64,000 bases of DNA from an uncultured Bacteroides sp. (GTDB lineage Bacteria > Bacteroidota > Bacteroidia > Bacteroidales > Bacteroidaceae): contig NZ_CAUCSQ010000002.1 in assembly GCF_958445495.1 (NCBI RefSeq), positions 62,001-126,000 on the forward strand, in the 5' to 3' direction. The position numbers and the translations under genes were made by a program. Under the pieces are notes generated by a model that did no database searches, was not told the DNA's origin, and worked only from the letters and a program-made list of their open reading frames with translations. How positions within the stretch are numbered: the stretch's first letter is position 1; every line of letters begins with the position of its first letter. Positions 51,978-61,299 of this stretch are shown here, piece by piece.

Positions 51978-54742
51978 TGAATAAAAGACAATGGATAATC
52001 CTCTGCCTGCTCGCCGCAGGCGGGGCAATGCAAGCGCAGCAATGGCCGGACGCCCCGACGGAAGCGCGTCCCGGCGCCAGATGGTGGTGGCTGGGGAGCG
52101 CCGTAGACGAAAAGAACCTGACATACAACCTGGAAGAATACGCACGCGCCGGAATGGGGACGGTAGAAATCACTCCCATTTACGGCGTACAGGGCAACGA
52201 TGCGAACGAGATTCAATTCCTCTCCCCCCGGTGGATGGAAGTGCTTAGACATACACAGGCGGAAGGAAAGCGGACCGGCATCGAGATTGACATGAATACC
52301 GGAACGGGATGGCCTTTCGGCGGACCGGAAGTCAGCATCGAAGATGCGGCCGCCAAAGCTATCTTCCAGACATACGACCTGGAGGGAGGCGGAGAGATTG
52401 AACAGGATATCCAAGTAACCGACCCTGAACAGCAGCCGTTTTCCGTGCTAAGCCGGGTGATGGCCTATAACGGGAAAGGAGAATGCATCAACCTGACATC
52501 CCGCGTGAAAAAAGACAAGCTGCAATGGAAAGCGCCTGCCGGCAAATGGAAAGTAATAGCCCTTTACATCGGGAAAACACGGCAGAAAGTGAAACGGGCG
52601 GCTCCGGGAGGAGAAGGATATGTGATGGACCATCTCTCGAAGAAAGCTGTCAAGAACTACCTTTCCCGTTTTGACCGTGCTTTCAGAAACAGCGGCACAG
52701 ACTATCCGCATACCTTTTTCAACGACTCTTACGAAGTGTACCAGGCAGACTGGACGGAAGATTTCCTGGAACAGTTCGCCCGTCGCCGGGGATATAAGAT
52801 GGAGGAGCATTTCCCCGAATTTCTGGACGAGACCCGCCCGGAAACGACCAGGCGCATCATATCCGACTACCGGGAAACGATTTCCGAATTACTGCTGGAA
52901 AACTTCACCCGCCAATGGACGGGCTGGGCACATAAGAACGGAAGCATCACCCGCAACCAGGCGCACGGCTCTCCCGGCAACCTGATTGACCTCTACGCAA
53001 GCGTGGACATTCCCGAATGCGAAGGTTTCGGACTCTCCCAATTCCACATCGAAGGGTTGCGCCAGGATTCACTTACCAGAAAAAACGACTCGGACCTGTC
53101 GATGCTGAAATATGCCTCATCCGCCGCCCACATTGCAGGAAAGAAATATACCTCTTCCGAAACATTCACATGGCTGACGGAACATTTCCGCACTTCCCTG
53201 TCGCAATGCAAGCCGGATATGGACCTGATGTTTGTTTCCGGCATCAACCGCATGTTTTTCCACGGGACTCCGTATTCCCCGAAAGAAGCCGAATGGCCCG
53301 GATGGTTGTTTTACGCATCAATCAACATGAGCCCGACAAACAGCATTTGGCGGGACGCGCCTTCGTTTTTCGATTACATCACCCGCTGCCAGAGTTTCCT
53401 GCAAATGGGACAGCCGGATAACGACTTCCTGATTTATCTGCCGGTGTATGACATGTGGTACGAACAACCGGGACGCCTCCTGCTGTTTACCATCCACCAC
53501 ATGGACAAGCTCGCCCCCAAATTCATCGACGCCGTACATCGCATCAGTAACAGCGGATATGACGGGGATTATATATCCGACAACTTCATCCGCAGCACCC
53601 GTTTCAAAGACGGGCGGTTAGTCACTTCGGGAGGAACCGGTTACAAAGCGCTGGTAGTCCCTGCCGCCCGCCTGATGCCGGACGACGTACTGGCTCATCT
53701 TCTGGAACTTGCCAGACAAGGAGCTACAATCGTATTCCTCGAAAATTATCCGGCGGATGTGCCGGGATACGGCCAGTTGGAACAAAGACGCCGAAACTAC
53801 CGGCGCATCCTCCGGCAGCTTCCGGCGGTCTCATTCTCGGAAACGGCCGTTACTCCGGTGGGAAAAGGGAAAATCATCACGGGAACGGATTATGCATGCA
53901 CATTGGCGGGCTGCCGCATCTCCCCGGAAGAAATGAAAACCAAATTCGGGCTGCAAGCCGTCCGAAGGGTAAATGATACGGGACACCACTATTTCATCTC
54001 CTCCCTGCAAAACAAAGGAGTGGACGGTTGGGTAACCTTGGGAACGAATGCGGCCGCAGCCGCCCTTTTCAACCCCATGACCGGAGAATGCGGAGAAGCG
54101 AAAGTACGCCGGCTGGAGGGCAAAACACAGGTCTACCTGCAACTGGAATCCGGCGAATCAATCATTCTCCGGACTTACCATCATCCCTTACAAACGGCAA
54201 AACCCTGGAAATACATACGGGAACAAGTTTTCAGCCTCTGCCCGGAGCATGGCTGGAAACTGCATTTCGCAGCAAGCCAACCGGAAATCAAAGACACATT
54301 CGACATCGACAGCCCTTGCTCCTGGACCCGAATCGACCATCCTGCCGCCAAGACCAACATGGGAACCGGCGTCTATACCTTAGACATCGAATTGCCGCCC
54401 TTGCAGGCAGACGACTGGATTCTCGACTTAGGGGATGTGCGTGAAAGCGCCCGTGTCCGCATCAACGGACAGAAAGCAGGATGCGTATGGGCAGCACCTT
54501 ACCGCCTGAAAGCGGGCACATTCTTGCAACCCGGAAAAAACCGCATCGAGATAGAAGTCACAAACCTCCCTGCAAACCGGATTGCGGAATTGGACAGACA
54601 GGGAACGCAATGGCGCAAATTCAAGGAAATCAATATCGTCGACTTGAATTATCGCCCGGCCAACTACGCTCATTGGGCTCCCATGCCTTCCGGACTGAAC
54701 GGCAAAGTACGTTTGATTCCCGTAAATTATATGGACGATTAA
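51974..54742 (+). CDS. GH106 alpha-L-rhamnosidase
   Basis: 922 residues with a signal peptide (CLLAAGGAMQAQ); the start overlaps the previous stop (ATGA at 51974-51977), and a second ATG follows at once. The GH106 opening is plain: ARWWWLGSAVDEKNLTYNLEEYARAGMGTVEITPIYGV, DMNTGTGWPFGGP, then FNDSYEVYQADWTEDF, and the C-terminal beta-sandwich (LDLGDVRESARVRINGQKAG, WAAPYRLKAG, NRIEIEVTNLPANR). Removes terminal alpha-L-rhamnose from RG-I oligosaccharides by inversion with calcium. Last gene of the six-gene operon. Together with rhaM it shows that rhamnose is a main product of the locus. Confidence 0.94.
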   Translation: MMNKRQWIILCLLAAGGAMQAQQWPDAPTEARPGARWWWLGSAVDEKNLTYNLEEYARAGMGTVEITPIYGVQGNDANEIQFLSPRWMEVLRHTQAEGKRTGIEIDMNTGTGWPFGGPEVSIEDAAAKAIFQTYDLEGGGEIEQDIQVTDPEQQPFSVLSRVMAYNGKGECINLTSRVKKDKLQWKAPAGKWKVIALYIGKTRQKVKRAAPGGEGYVMDHLSKKAVKNYLSRFDRAFRNSGTDYPHTFFNDSYEVYQADWTEDFLEQFARRRGYKMEEHFPEFLDETRPETTRRIISDYRETISELLLENFTRQWTGWAHKNGSITRNQAHGSPGNLIDLYASVDIPECEGFGLSQFHIEGLRQDSLTRKNDSDLSMLKYASSAAHIAGKKYTSSETFTWLTEHFRTSLSQCKPDMDLMFVSGINRMFFHGTPYSPKEAEWPGWLFYASINMSPTNSIWRDAPSFFDYITRCQSFLQMGQPDNDFLIYLPVYDMWYEQPGRLLLFTIHHMDKLAPKFIDAVHRISNSGYDGDYISDNFIRSTRFKDGRLVTSGGTGYKALVVPAARLMPDDVLAHLLELARQGATIVFLENYPADVPGYGQLEQRRRNYRRILRQLPAVSFSETAVTPVGKGKIITGTDYACTLAGCRISPEEMKTKFGLQAVRRVNDTGHHYFISSLQNKGVDGWVTLGTNAAAAALFNPMTGECGEAKVRRLEGKTQVYLQLESGESIILRTYHHPLQTAKPWKYIREQVFSLCPEHGWKLHFAASQPEIKDTFDIDSPCSWTRIDHPAAKTNMGTGVYTLDIELPPLQADDWILDLGDVRESARVRINGQKAGCVWAAPYRLKAGTFLQPGKNRIEIEVTNLPANRIAELDRQGTQWRKFKEINIVDLNYRPANYAHWAPMPSGLNGKVRLIPVNYMDD

Positions 54743-54746
54743 ACAC

Positions 54747-54777
54747 CCGGATACCGGCTTTTTCCACCGGTTATCCG
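54747..54777. terminator. Bidirectional terminator between GH106 and the ABC transporter
   Basis: CGGATA plus CCGG (54748-54757) pairs with CCGG plus TATCCG (54767-54777, one bulged T), loop with CTTTTTCCA. It separates the convergent ends of the pectin locus and the cobalamin region. Confidence 0.55.
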
Positions 54778-55820
54778 ACATATCCGGCGACCAACCGGAG
54801 CAACTCTTCAATATTTTCAGCCTGCCGGACTTCATTGTCCGGCAAATGGAGCCGGAAACCTTCCGTCCGAAGATTTCCGGTTTCTATATAAATGCCGGAT
54901 TCAATCTCGCGTCCCGCCAGGATGCCATTCCGCAAAAGGGCTTTCCGGACCATCGCGTACTTCTGCCCGTGCCCTTCAAGGCGCATCTTCACCGTATATT
55001 CGTTATTGATTTTGAACAGTCCGGTATCCTGGTCGAACAGAATCCCCTTACGGGAGAAAAAATTGCTTAACGTACCGTCCAGCGACAAGTCTTCGGGCGT
55101 CCCGATAGTCACTCCGTTCTCTTTATCCATCATCCATACCTTGTCGGCAATCTGCAAAGCCAGCTCCAAATCATGGGTACTCATAAAAATAGTCTTTCCC
55201 GTTTCGCGGGACAGCCGGTGAAGCAATTGCATCATCTCCACCTTGCTCGGAAAGTCCAGAAAGGCGGTCGGCTCATCCAGGAAAATCACAGGAGTCTCCT
55301 GTGCCAGCGCCTTGGCAATCATGACCTTCTGTTTTTCCCCGTCGCTCAAAGTATGCATCATCCGGCCTGCCAGCGCCTCTATCCCTACGCCGGCTATCGC
55401 CTGGGAGACAATCTCTTTGTCCCCTTTCCTCAACACTCCCCAGAAACCGGTATAAGGACTTCTTCCCAGCGCTACCATCTCCTCCGCCGTCATGTTGCGC
55501 AAATCGCATTTTTCCGTCAGCACCACGCTGACGACTTTAGACATGTCTGCATCGGAATATCTCTCTACCTCTTTACCCATAATCCGTATTTCTCCCGACA
55601 ACTTCGGCAGGAAACCGGACAAGGTATGCAGCAAAGTAGACTTTCCCGCCCCGTTGGCTCCAAGCAGGCAAGTCAATTCGCCGGCATAAATCCCGGCATT
55701 GATATTACGGGCCACGACATGCGTCTTATGCTTCCCTTTATAGCCCGTAACCAGGTTCCTGATAATAATCGTTTCTTGTTCCCGCATGCGTTTCAAATTT
55801 TTGTCTATCCCGGTAATCAT
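54771..55820 (-). CDS. btuD: ABC transporter ATP-binding protein (BtuD-like)
   Basis: 349 residues. Walker A GANGAGKS (54-61), Q-loop region, signature LSDGEKQKV (Asp in place of the usual second Gly of LSGGQ), Walker B PVIFLDEPTAFLDF and the switch His in STHDLELAL. After about residue 255 there is an extra 90-residue C-terminal part not present in E. coli BtuD. The start overlaps the permease stop by four bases (ATGA). Drives corrinoid uptake across the inner membrane; the assignment to B12 rests on the riboswitch. Confidence 0.88.
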   Translation of the reverse strand: MITGIDKNLKRMREQETIIIRNLVTGYKGKHKTHVVARNINAGIYAGELTCLLGANGAGKSTLLHTLSGFLPKLSGEIRIMGKEVERYSDADMSKVVSVVLTEKCDLRNMTAEEMVALGRSPYTGFWGVLRKGDKEIVSQAIAGVGIEALAGRMMHTLSDGEKQKVMIAKALAQETPVIFLDEPTAFLDFPSKVEMMQLLHRLSRETGKTIFMSTHDLELALQIADKVWMMDKENGVTIGTPEDLSLDGTLSNFFSRKGILFDQDTGLFKINNEYTVKMRLEGHGQKYAMVRKALLRNGILAGREIESGIYIETGNLRTEGFRLHLPDNEVRQAENIEELLRLVAGYVG

Positions 55821-56854
55821 TCGTTTATCTCTCCTTTGCGTTTACGGAACAACACCGACACAACGACCGGCGCACCCACCAAAGCCGTGACGGAGTTGAC
55901 CGGCAAAGCGCCTTCAAATCCCGGCATACGGGCTATGAGGTTACACAACAACGCCATCACCGCCCCTACCAACAAGGAAGAAGGCATCAAAATCCGATGG
56001 TCGGAAGTACGGAACAAAGCGCGGCAAAGATGGGGCACGGCGAGCCCCAGAAAGACGATGGGGCCGCAATATGCGGTAACAATCGCCACCAACGCCCCGG
56101 AACAGGAAATGACCGACAGTCGGGCGCGCTTGATGTCCAGCCCCAGGTTCCGGGCATAATGGTCGCCGAGCAACAACAGGTTCAGCGTCTTTATCAGCAG
56201 GAAAGAGAGCGGAAGAAGCACCGCCATCGTACAAAGAAACGGGAAAAGCTGGTCGCCGGAAATACGGGAGAAACTTCCCAATCCCCAAATGACATAAGCG
56301 CGGATGTCCTCCTCGACGCTGAAAAACTTTAAGACCCCGATAACCGCATTCGCCACATAACCTATCATCACGCCGATAATCAGCAACGTCACATTCCCTT
56401 TTACTTTCTGTGAAGCGAAAGCAATGAGCGCCATGATGGACAAGGCTCCCGCAACAGCGGCAACCGTCAGCGCCAATTCTCCAATCAGCCCCAAGCTGCT
56501 CAACGCCACCCCTCCGAGACTGCCGGACAACAGGACGACAAAAGCCACTCCCATGCTGGCTCCCGAACTGATGCCCAGAACGGAAGGTCCCGCCAGCGGG
56601 TTTCTGAACACCGTCTGCATCTGCAACCCGCTGACAGCCAGGCCCGCTCCGGCAACCAACGCGGTGACCGCCTGCGGCATCCTCGATTTCCAGATGATAT
56701 TCGTCCAGATATGATTTTCATGGCTTCCCCGCAGGCAAATATCCCATACGGCATCGAACGGTACGGACACAGAACCGAGCACAAGATTCAGGAAGAAAAG
56801 AAAAAAAATCAATCCTGCCAGCAGAAGCATCAACAACCAGACGGGCGTCCTCAT
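55817..56854 (-). CDS. btuC: ABC transporter permease (BtuC/FecCD family)
   Basis: 345 residues with about ten hydrophobic helices. Family motifs: the N-terminal LVLGSVSVPFDAVWDIC, RMPQAVTALVAGAGLAVSGLQMQTVFRNPLAGPSVLGISSGASMG, the WGLGSFSRISGDQLFPF region, and the coupling segment GPIVFLGLAVPHLCRALFRTSDHRILMP. Forms the membrane dimer for uptake of cobalamin or an iron chelate; the operon's riboswitch favours cobalamin. Seven-base gap to the binding-protein gene. Confidence 0.9.
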   Translation of the reverse strand: MRTPVWLLMLLLAGLIFFLFFLNLVLGSVSVPFDAVWDICLRGSHENHIWTNIIWKSRMPQAVTALVAGAGLAVSGLQMQTVFRNPLAGPSVLGISSGASMGVAFVVLLSGSLGGVALSSLGLIGELALTVAAVAGALSIMALIAFASQKVKGNVTLLIIGVMIGYVANAVIGVLKFFSVEEDIRAYVIWGLGSFSRISGDQLFPFLCTMAVLLPLSFLLIKTLNLLLLGDHYARNLGLDIKRARLSVISCSGALVAIVTAYCGPIVFLGLAVPHLCRALFRTSDHRILMPSSLLVGAVMALLCNLIARMPGFEGALPVNSVTALVGAPVVVSVLFRKRKGEINE

Positions 56855-56861
56855 ATCCTCC

Positions 56862-58046
56862 TCATTTTAAAAGCTCGTAAAAAGCCGGGACATAGTCCGG
56901 CAAAAGTTCCGGGTGGAACACTTTAATCAAATCCTTCAACAAGGCTTCCGGATGGGTGGGAACATTCTCATAATAAGGCTTTTCCTTGAGGTTGCAATAA
57001 ATCACCCCTTTCTCCCTGAAAGCCCGGAAATCGGCATAACGGGAATCCTGCGCTTTCAAGGCATCATAGGTGAACGTCCCGTTATAACTGTTCAATATCC
57101 GCCAATAATCCGCACTTTCCGCCCGGCTGTAAACAGTCTCAAAATCCAACGTCACCCCGCCCGTATTCGGGTCGTCTTTCAAAAAATAATCGGCGCCGGC
57201 ATCCCGGAAAAGCTGTGCCAGGAAATTACGGCCTCCCACCGCATACCAGTTGCCTCCGCGCAACTCGCCGCTAAAGACGACAGGCCTCTTCTTCACTCCC
57301 TCCGTCAACCGTTTCAAAGCATTATATTCCGTTTTAATGGAATCGAATACAGCGTTCGCCTTCTCTTCCTCTCCAATCAGCAGGCCGACGAACTTAATCC
57401 ATTCCGCCTGTCCGAGCGGGGAATTTTCCTTGTACCCCAAATGCGGAATCAGAGGAATGCCGACATCCTTCAACGCCTCGTATCCTCCCCGTTTGAAAGG
57501 AGAAATCAGAATCAGGTCGGGATTCATGGATATGATGATTTCATTATCGAAATTCCCCTCTATGCCGATTTTACGGATTTTCTTCTGTTCCAGCCGCCTG
57601 TTCACCTCTTCATTGAACAAATGGCGGGCACTCGTGATTCCTACCACATGTTCCAACTCGCCCAACTTTATAAAATTGGATAATTGGAGGGAAGTCATAC
57701 AGACTATATTCCGAACCGGGACAGGCTGTACCTCATAATCGCCGGACACCTCATTCTTCGCAAAACGCTCCTTGTCGCTGACAAAAGCATAACGGTAAAT
57801 CTCCCCCTTGCCTTTCTCCTTCTGCGGGTCTTGAACCGTCACCAGGCAACCGCCCTCCACATATTGCACGCTAAACCCTTCGGCATATTCCGGTACAATC
57901 ATCCGCAAGGAGTCAATAACACTCGCCGGTCCGCTCTCCGTCCGCACATTGCCTTTACCTCTCTGTCCGCAGGAAACCAGAAGTAACAAAAGGCAGACAG
58001 CCGTCCACCGTCCGCTTTTCAATCGCATACCACCATATTTGCTCAT
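56862..58046 (-). CDS. btuF: ABC transporter substrate-binding lipoprotein (BtuF-like)
   Basis: 394 residues; an internal ATG (58028) giving MRLKSGRWTAVCLLLLLVSC with lipidated Cys20 is an equally good start. After a 100-residue N-terminal part, the class III binding-protein fold begins at VRNIVCMTSLQLSNFIKLGELEHVVGITS, with IISMNPDLILISPF and the motif ENSPLGQAEWIKFVGLLIGEE. It resembles the second binding protein at 62815-63948 throughout, so the two are paralogs. Delivers substrate to the BtuCD-like pair. First gene behind the cobalamin riboswitch. Confidence 0.85.
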   Translation of the reverse strand: MSKYGGMRLKSGRWTAVCLLLLLVSCGQRGKGNVRTESGPASVIDSLRMIVPEYAEGFSVQYVEGGCLVTVQDPQKEKGKGEIYRYAFVSDKERFAKNEVSGDYEVQPVPVRNIVCMTSLQLSNFIKLGELEHVVGITSARHLFNEEVNRRLEQKKIRKIGIEGNFDNEIIISMNPDLILISPFKRGGYEALKDVGIPLIPHLGYKENSPLGQAEWIKFVGLLIGEEEKANAVFDSIKTEYNALKRLTEGVKKRPVVFSGELRGGNWYAVGGRNFLAQLFRDAGADYFLKDDPNTGGVTLDFETVYSRAESADYWRILNSYNGTFTYDALKAQDSRYADFRAFREKGVIYCNLKEKPYYENVPTHPEALLKDLIKVFHPELLPDYVPAFYELLK

Positions 58047-58159
58047 ATTTCACCTATCGGTTACGGAAGCCTGAAAAAACGCGCTTCCCATTCTAACATT
58101 ATTCGATTTTCGAATCATCCGGTATTTCCCGAATCTCAACTCCCGGAGAGCTTCGGGGA

Positions 58160-58345
58160 CTTCATTCTGGCAGGTCTTCTGACTTGTCCCATTTTCCCGG
58201 CGCCCTTCCCGTCCCTTCCAGACAAGCGCAGGGACAGTGGATTTGAGTATTGCAGGAAAACTTCGGCGGGACTTACAGCAGCTCGGGTCTGTCCGGGATT
58301 TTCACCCGGTTCCCTTTTCACCACCCTTTCCGTAGCATCGGAAGA
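58160..58345 (-). ncRNA. Cobalamin (AdoCbl) riboswitch controlling the btuFCD-like operon
   Basis: Minus-strand RNA shows the class features in order: a 5' segment with GGTGAAAAGGGAA and GGGTGAAAATCCC, the central GCTGCTGTAA, and the 3' B12 box (AGTCAGAAGACCTGCC, plus-strand 58184-58169). About 115 to 130 bases from the start of the binding-protein gene. Bound cobalamin should reduce expression of the transporter. The boundaries are approximate. Confidence 0.9.
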
Positions 58346-58367
58346 GTGACACCAAAATTACGGAGGA

Positions 58368-58375
58368 CAAAGATA
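58368..58375 (-). promoter_or_regulatory. Promoter -7 box of the riboswitch and btu operon
   Basis: TATCTTTG on the minus strand, exact -7 consensus, just upstream of the riboswitch. Confidence 0.6.
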
Positions 58376-58529
58376 AACAAATAGGAATGATTTTGGAAAA
58401 AATGCAATAAAAAAGAAAAGATATCTTCCGAGAAAACACTTTTCGCAAACAATAAAAGCGTAACACAATCGTAACCGCCGCGTAGGGAAATCTTCAATCC
58501 GTTGTAACCGGCACGAAACATGCATCTCC

Positions 58530-58537
58530 TACTTTTG
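58530..58537 (+). promoter_or_regulatory. Promoter -7 box of the TonB-dependent receptor operon
   Basis: TACTTTTG, exact -7 consensus. The predicted transcript start is near 58544, so the in-frame ATG at 58542 is unlikely and the ATG at 58569 is preferred. Confidence 0.6.
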
Positions 58538-58568
58538 CAGTGTGAAAATAAACAAAGGATACGAAATC

Positions 58569-61256
58569 ATGAACAGTACGAACAAAATGTTTTTAACAGC
58601 CGTAGCCATGTTCATAAGCGGCTGCATCCAGGCATTCACCGTGAAAGGCGTCGTAATAGACGAGTCTACTCGAGAACCGCTTACCGGGGCGACGGTGCAA
58701 GTCAGGGAAACCGGTACGGGAACGGTCACCGATATGGACGGAGCTTTTGAAATCAAGGGGATAAAAGAGGAAACCTGCACGCTGGTCGTGCGGTACGTAT
58801 CATATAAGGACAAAGAAATCACAGTCGGGAAAAACCGGAAAGAAGAATTAGTCATCGCCCTGGCTCCCGACAACCGGCAACTCGGCGAAGTGACGGTAGT
58901 CGCAAGGAAAAATCTGGAAAACGAGCAGATGTTACTGTTGGAACGTCAAAAATCCGGTATCGCCATCGAGAATATCGGAGCCAAAGAAATGAGCCTTAAA
59001 GGTATCTCCAACGTAGAAGAAGGAGTCAAGAAAATAACCGGCGTATCCGTCGCTTCGGCAGGACAGATTATCGTACGGGGCCTGGGTGACCGGTACAGTA
59101 CGACCACGCTGAACGGCTTGCCCGTCGCTTCCCCCAACCCGGACAACAAACTGATACCGCTGGACCTCTTTCCCGCATCCGCCGTAAAGAACATCACGGT
59201 CAGCAAAGTATATGAGGCGCACTCATTCGCGGACTATTCGGGAGCGCATATAGATATCGGCACGAAAGAACAGACGGGAGAAGATTTTTTCAGCCTTTCT
59301 TTCAATACGGGCGGAAAGTTCAACACGTTGGGCAGAGACACCTATCGCATGGACCACGAAGGGTCTCTGTTCAGGACTCCCTCTTTAGACGGCAAACTCC
59401 GTGATATGGAATTGCTCGACTTTGAAGAATATGCCGGAAAAAACGAACTGTTCAACACCAGTTTCGATGTCTCCAAGAAAAAAGCCTTACCCGAATTCGG
59501 CGGAAACATCGGACTGGGGAAGAATTTCGACCTAACCGGAAACAAGCTCAACCTGCTCGTCTCGCTCGGTATCAGCAACGAACAACAAACGATGCGGGAG
59601 GCCAGTGTGCGCACTTTGGAAGCGACCGGCACGACATTGAACGATTTCAGTTACGACAGCTATTCGAACGAACTGAAAATAGCCGGATTGGGCAGCCTGG
59701 GCTACAATTTCAGGAAGCAAGACCAGATAAGCTACACTTTCTTCTACGCCCGCAATGCGATAGACAACTACATGCGCCGCGAGGGATACGATTACGAAGG
59801 GCATGACCTGACAGGAAGCAACAGCGTGACCCATATTTACAGCCTTCAGAACCACCAGTTAAACGGAAAACACTTCTTCGGAGACCGATGGAGCCTGAAC
59901 TGGGGAGGCTCGTACGGCAAAACGGCAAGCGATGAGCCCGACCGCCGGCAAATCATGTTTATCCGGGAAAACGGGCAAATCGGGCTCTTCAAGTTGAACC
60001 GTCAGGAAACCATGCGTTATTTCGGAACGTTGGACGAAAAGGAATGGGTAGGCAGCCTGTCGGGAGAATACAAATTCGGGACGCAGAATAAACTTCAAGC
60101 CGGCTTCACTTACAAGGACAAAGCCCGCGATTACGCTTCCACCCGCTTCTACTATAACCTGAACAAGCTGAATCCCACCCTCACGGGAGAAGACGATATC
60201 TATACGCCTTCAACCTTCTTAAACCAAGAGTCGATAGCGGACGGACAAGTCTCCATCACCCGCTCGCAACAGCCCAAAGACAGCTACACCGCCGGAAACA
60301 AGATTTATGCCGGTTATCTTTCGGCAGACATCTATCCCGTGGAAGCATTGCTGGTGAACGTCGGAGTGCGTTATGAAAACAGCCGGCAATGGGTGAACTA
60401 CGCCGAAGACGGAGGAAAACGCCAACGCAGGGACCTGAACTGCAACGACCTCTTTCCCGCCATGAACCTGCGCTACCGGCTGAACCCCAAAAACAGCCTC
60501 CGCTTTTCATTCTCGCGTACCGTAACCCGGCCCTCATTCATCGAAATGGCCCCGTTCCTTTACCAAGAATCATACGGTTCGGCACAAATCCGGGGTAACG
60601 CTGATTTACAGAACGGCTACAACTTCAACCTGGACCTGCGCTACGAGTTTTTCGCCGGCGACGGGAGCATGTTCTCCGCCACGGCATACTACAAACATCT
60701 GAAAGCACCCATAGAGCAGATACAGGAATTGTCGGGAGGGGCTACCGTGCACTCGTTCCGGAATGCCGGCAACGGTATGGCGGCCGGCCTGGAAATGGAA
60801 TTCCGCAAAGAACTTGTCCGCAACCTGCGGCTGGGAGCCAACGCCTCGTTCATGTACACCGACGTGAAATTGCCCGAAGGAGGCGCCTATACCAATACGC
60901 AACGTGCCCTGCAAGGTGCATCGCCTTACCTGGTCAACATAGACGCCACCTACAGCCCCCGCTTCGGAGAGAAACGGCAACTCGGCATGGCGCTTGTGTA
61001 CAATCTGCAAGGGCCGCGCATCCAATCGGTCGGAATCGCCGGATTGGGCGACGTGAAACAACAGCCCGTACATACGATGAATTTCGCGGGAAGTTTCAAA
61101 TTCAACGAAAAGACAACCCTGAAACTGCAAATCAACGACCTGCTGAACCAACCGGTTGTCTTCAAACAGGAAGTCCCGCATACGGGAGAAAAAAAGGAAG
61201 TGGAACGTTTCAAACGCGGAAGCAGTTTTGAGATAGGTATTACATACAATCTATAA
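58569..61256 (+). CDS. TonB-dependent outer-membrane receptor, candidate corrinoid receptor
   Basis: 895 residues from the ATG at 58569. Signal peptide, carboxypeptidase-regulatory-like domain (FTVKGVVIDESTREPLTGATVQV, about 25-105), plug domain (GVKKITGVSVASAGQIIVRGLGDRYSTTTLNGLPVASPNPDNKLIPLDLFP) and barrel ending in FEIGITYNL. It is not a SusC protein (no SusD partner; different plug consensus). Its gene is divergent from the btu operon and is followed by a beta-helix lipoprotein and a binding protein. Substrate could be a corrinoid or another chelate; it lacks a riboswitch of its own. Confidence 0.88.
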   Translation: MNSTNKMFLTAVAMFISGCIQAFTVKGVVIDESTREPLTGATVQVRETGTGTVTDMDGAFEIKGIKEETCTLVVRYVSYKDKEITVGKNRKEELVIALAPDNRQLGEVTVVARKNLENEQMLLLERQKSGIAIENIGAKEMSLKGISNVEEGVKKITGVSVASAGQIIVRGLGDRYSTTTLNGLPVASPNPDNKLIPLDLFPASAVKNITVSKVYEAHSFADYSGAHIDIGTKEQTGEDFFSLSFNTGGKFNTLGRDTYRMDHEGSLFRTPSLDGKLRDMELLDFEEYAGKNELFNTSFDVSKKKALPEFGGNIGLGKNFDLTGNKLNLLVSLGISNEQQTMREASVRTLEATGTTLNDFSYDSYSNELKIAGLGSLGYNFRKQDQISYTFFYARNAIDNYMRREGYDYEGHDLTGSNSVTHIYSLQNHQLNGKHFFGDRWSLNWGGSYGKTASDEPDRRQIMFIRENGQIGLFKLNRQETMRYFGTLDEKEWVGSLSGEYKFGTQNKLQAGFTYKDKARDYASTRFYYNLNKLNPTLTGEDDIYTPSTFLNQESIADGQVSITRSQQPKDSYTAGNKIYAGYLSADIYPVEALLVNVGVRYENSRQWVNYAEDGGKRQRRDLNCNDLFPAMNLRYRLNPKNSLRFSFSRTVTRPSFIEMAPFLYQESYGSAQIRGNADLQNGYNFNLDLRYEFFAGDGSMFSATAYYKHLKAPIEQIQELSGGATVHSFRNAGNGMAAGLEMEFRKELVRNLRLGANASFMYTDVKLPEGGAYTNTQRALQGASPYLVNIDATYSPRFGEKRQLGMALVYNLQGPRIQSVGIAGLGDVKQQPVHTMNFAGSFKFNEKTTLKLQINDLLNQPVVFKQEVPHTGEKKEVERFKRGSSFEIGITYNL

Positions 61257-61299
61257 CAATGTAAAAAACAGACTATTAACTTAAAAAACAGTTTGGATT

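Larger units (their letters stand above)
58047..58568. other. Divergent control region of the cobalamin uptake genes
   Basis: 522 bases holding the minus-strand riboswitch (58160-58345) and promoter (58368-58375), about 150 bases of A+T-rich sequence without features, and the plus-strand promoter box (58530-58537). No second riboswitch on the plus strand. Confidence 0.7.

Noticed and set aside
58530..58568. A second cobalamin riboswitch upstream of the TonB-dependent receptor
   Set aside because: The promoter box is only about 32 bases before the start codon, leaving no room, and no B12 box is visible on the plus strand.
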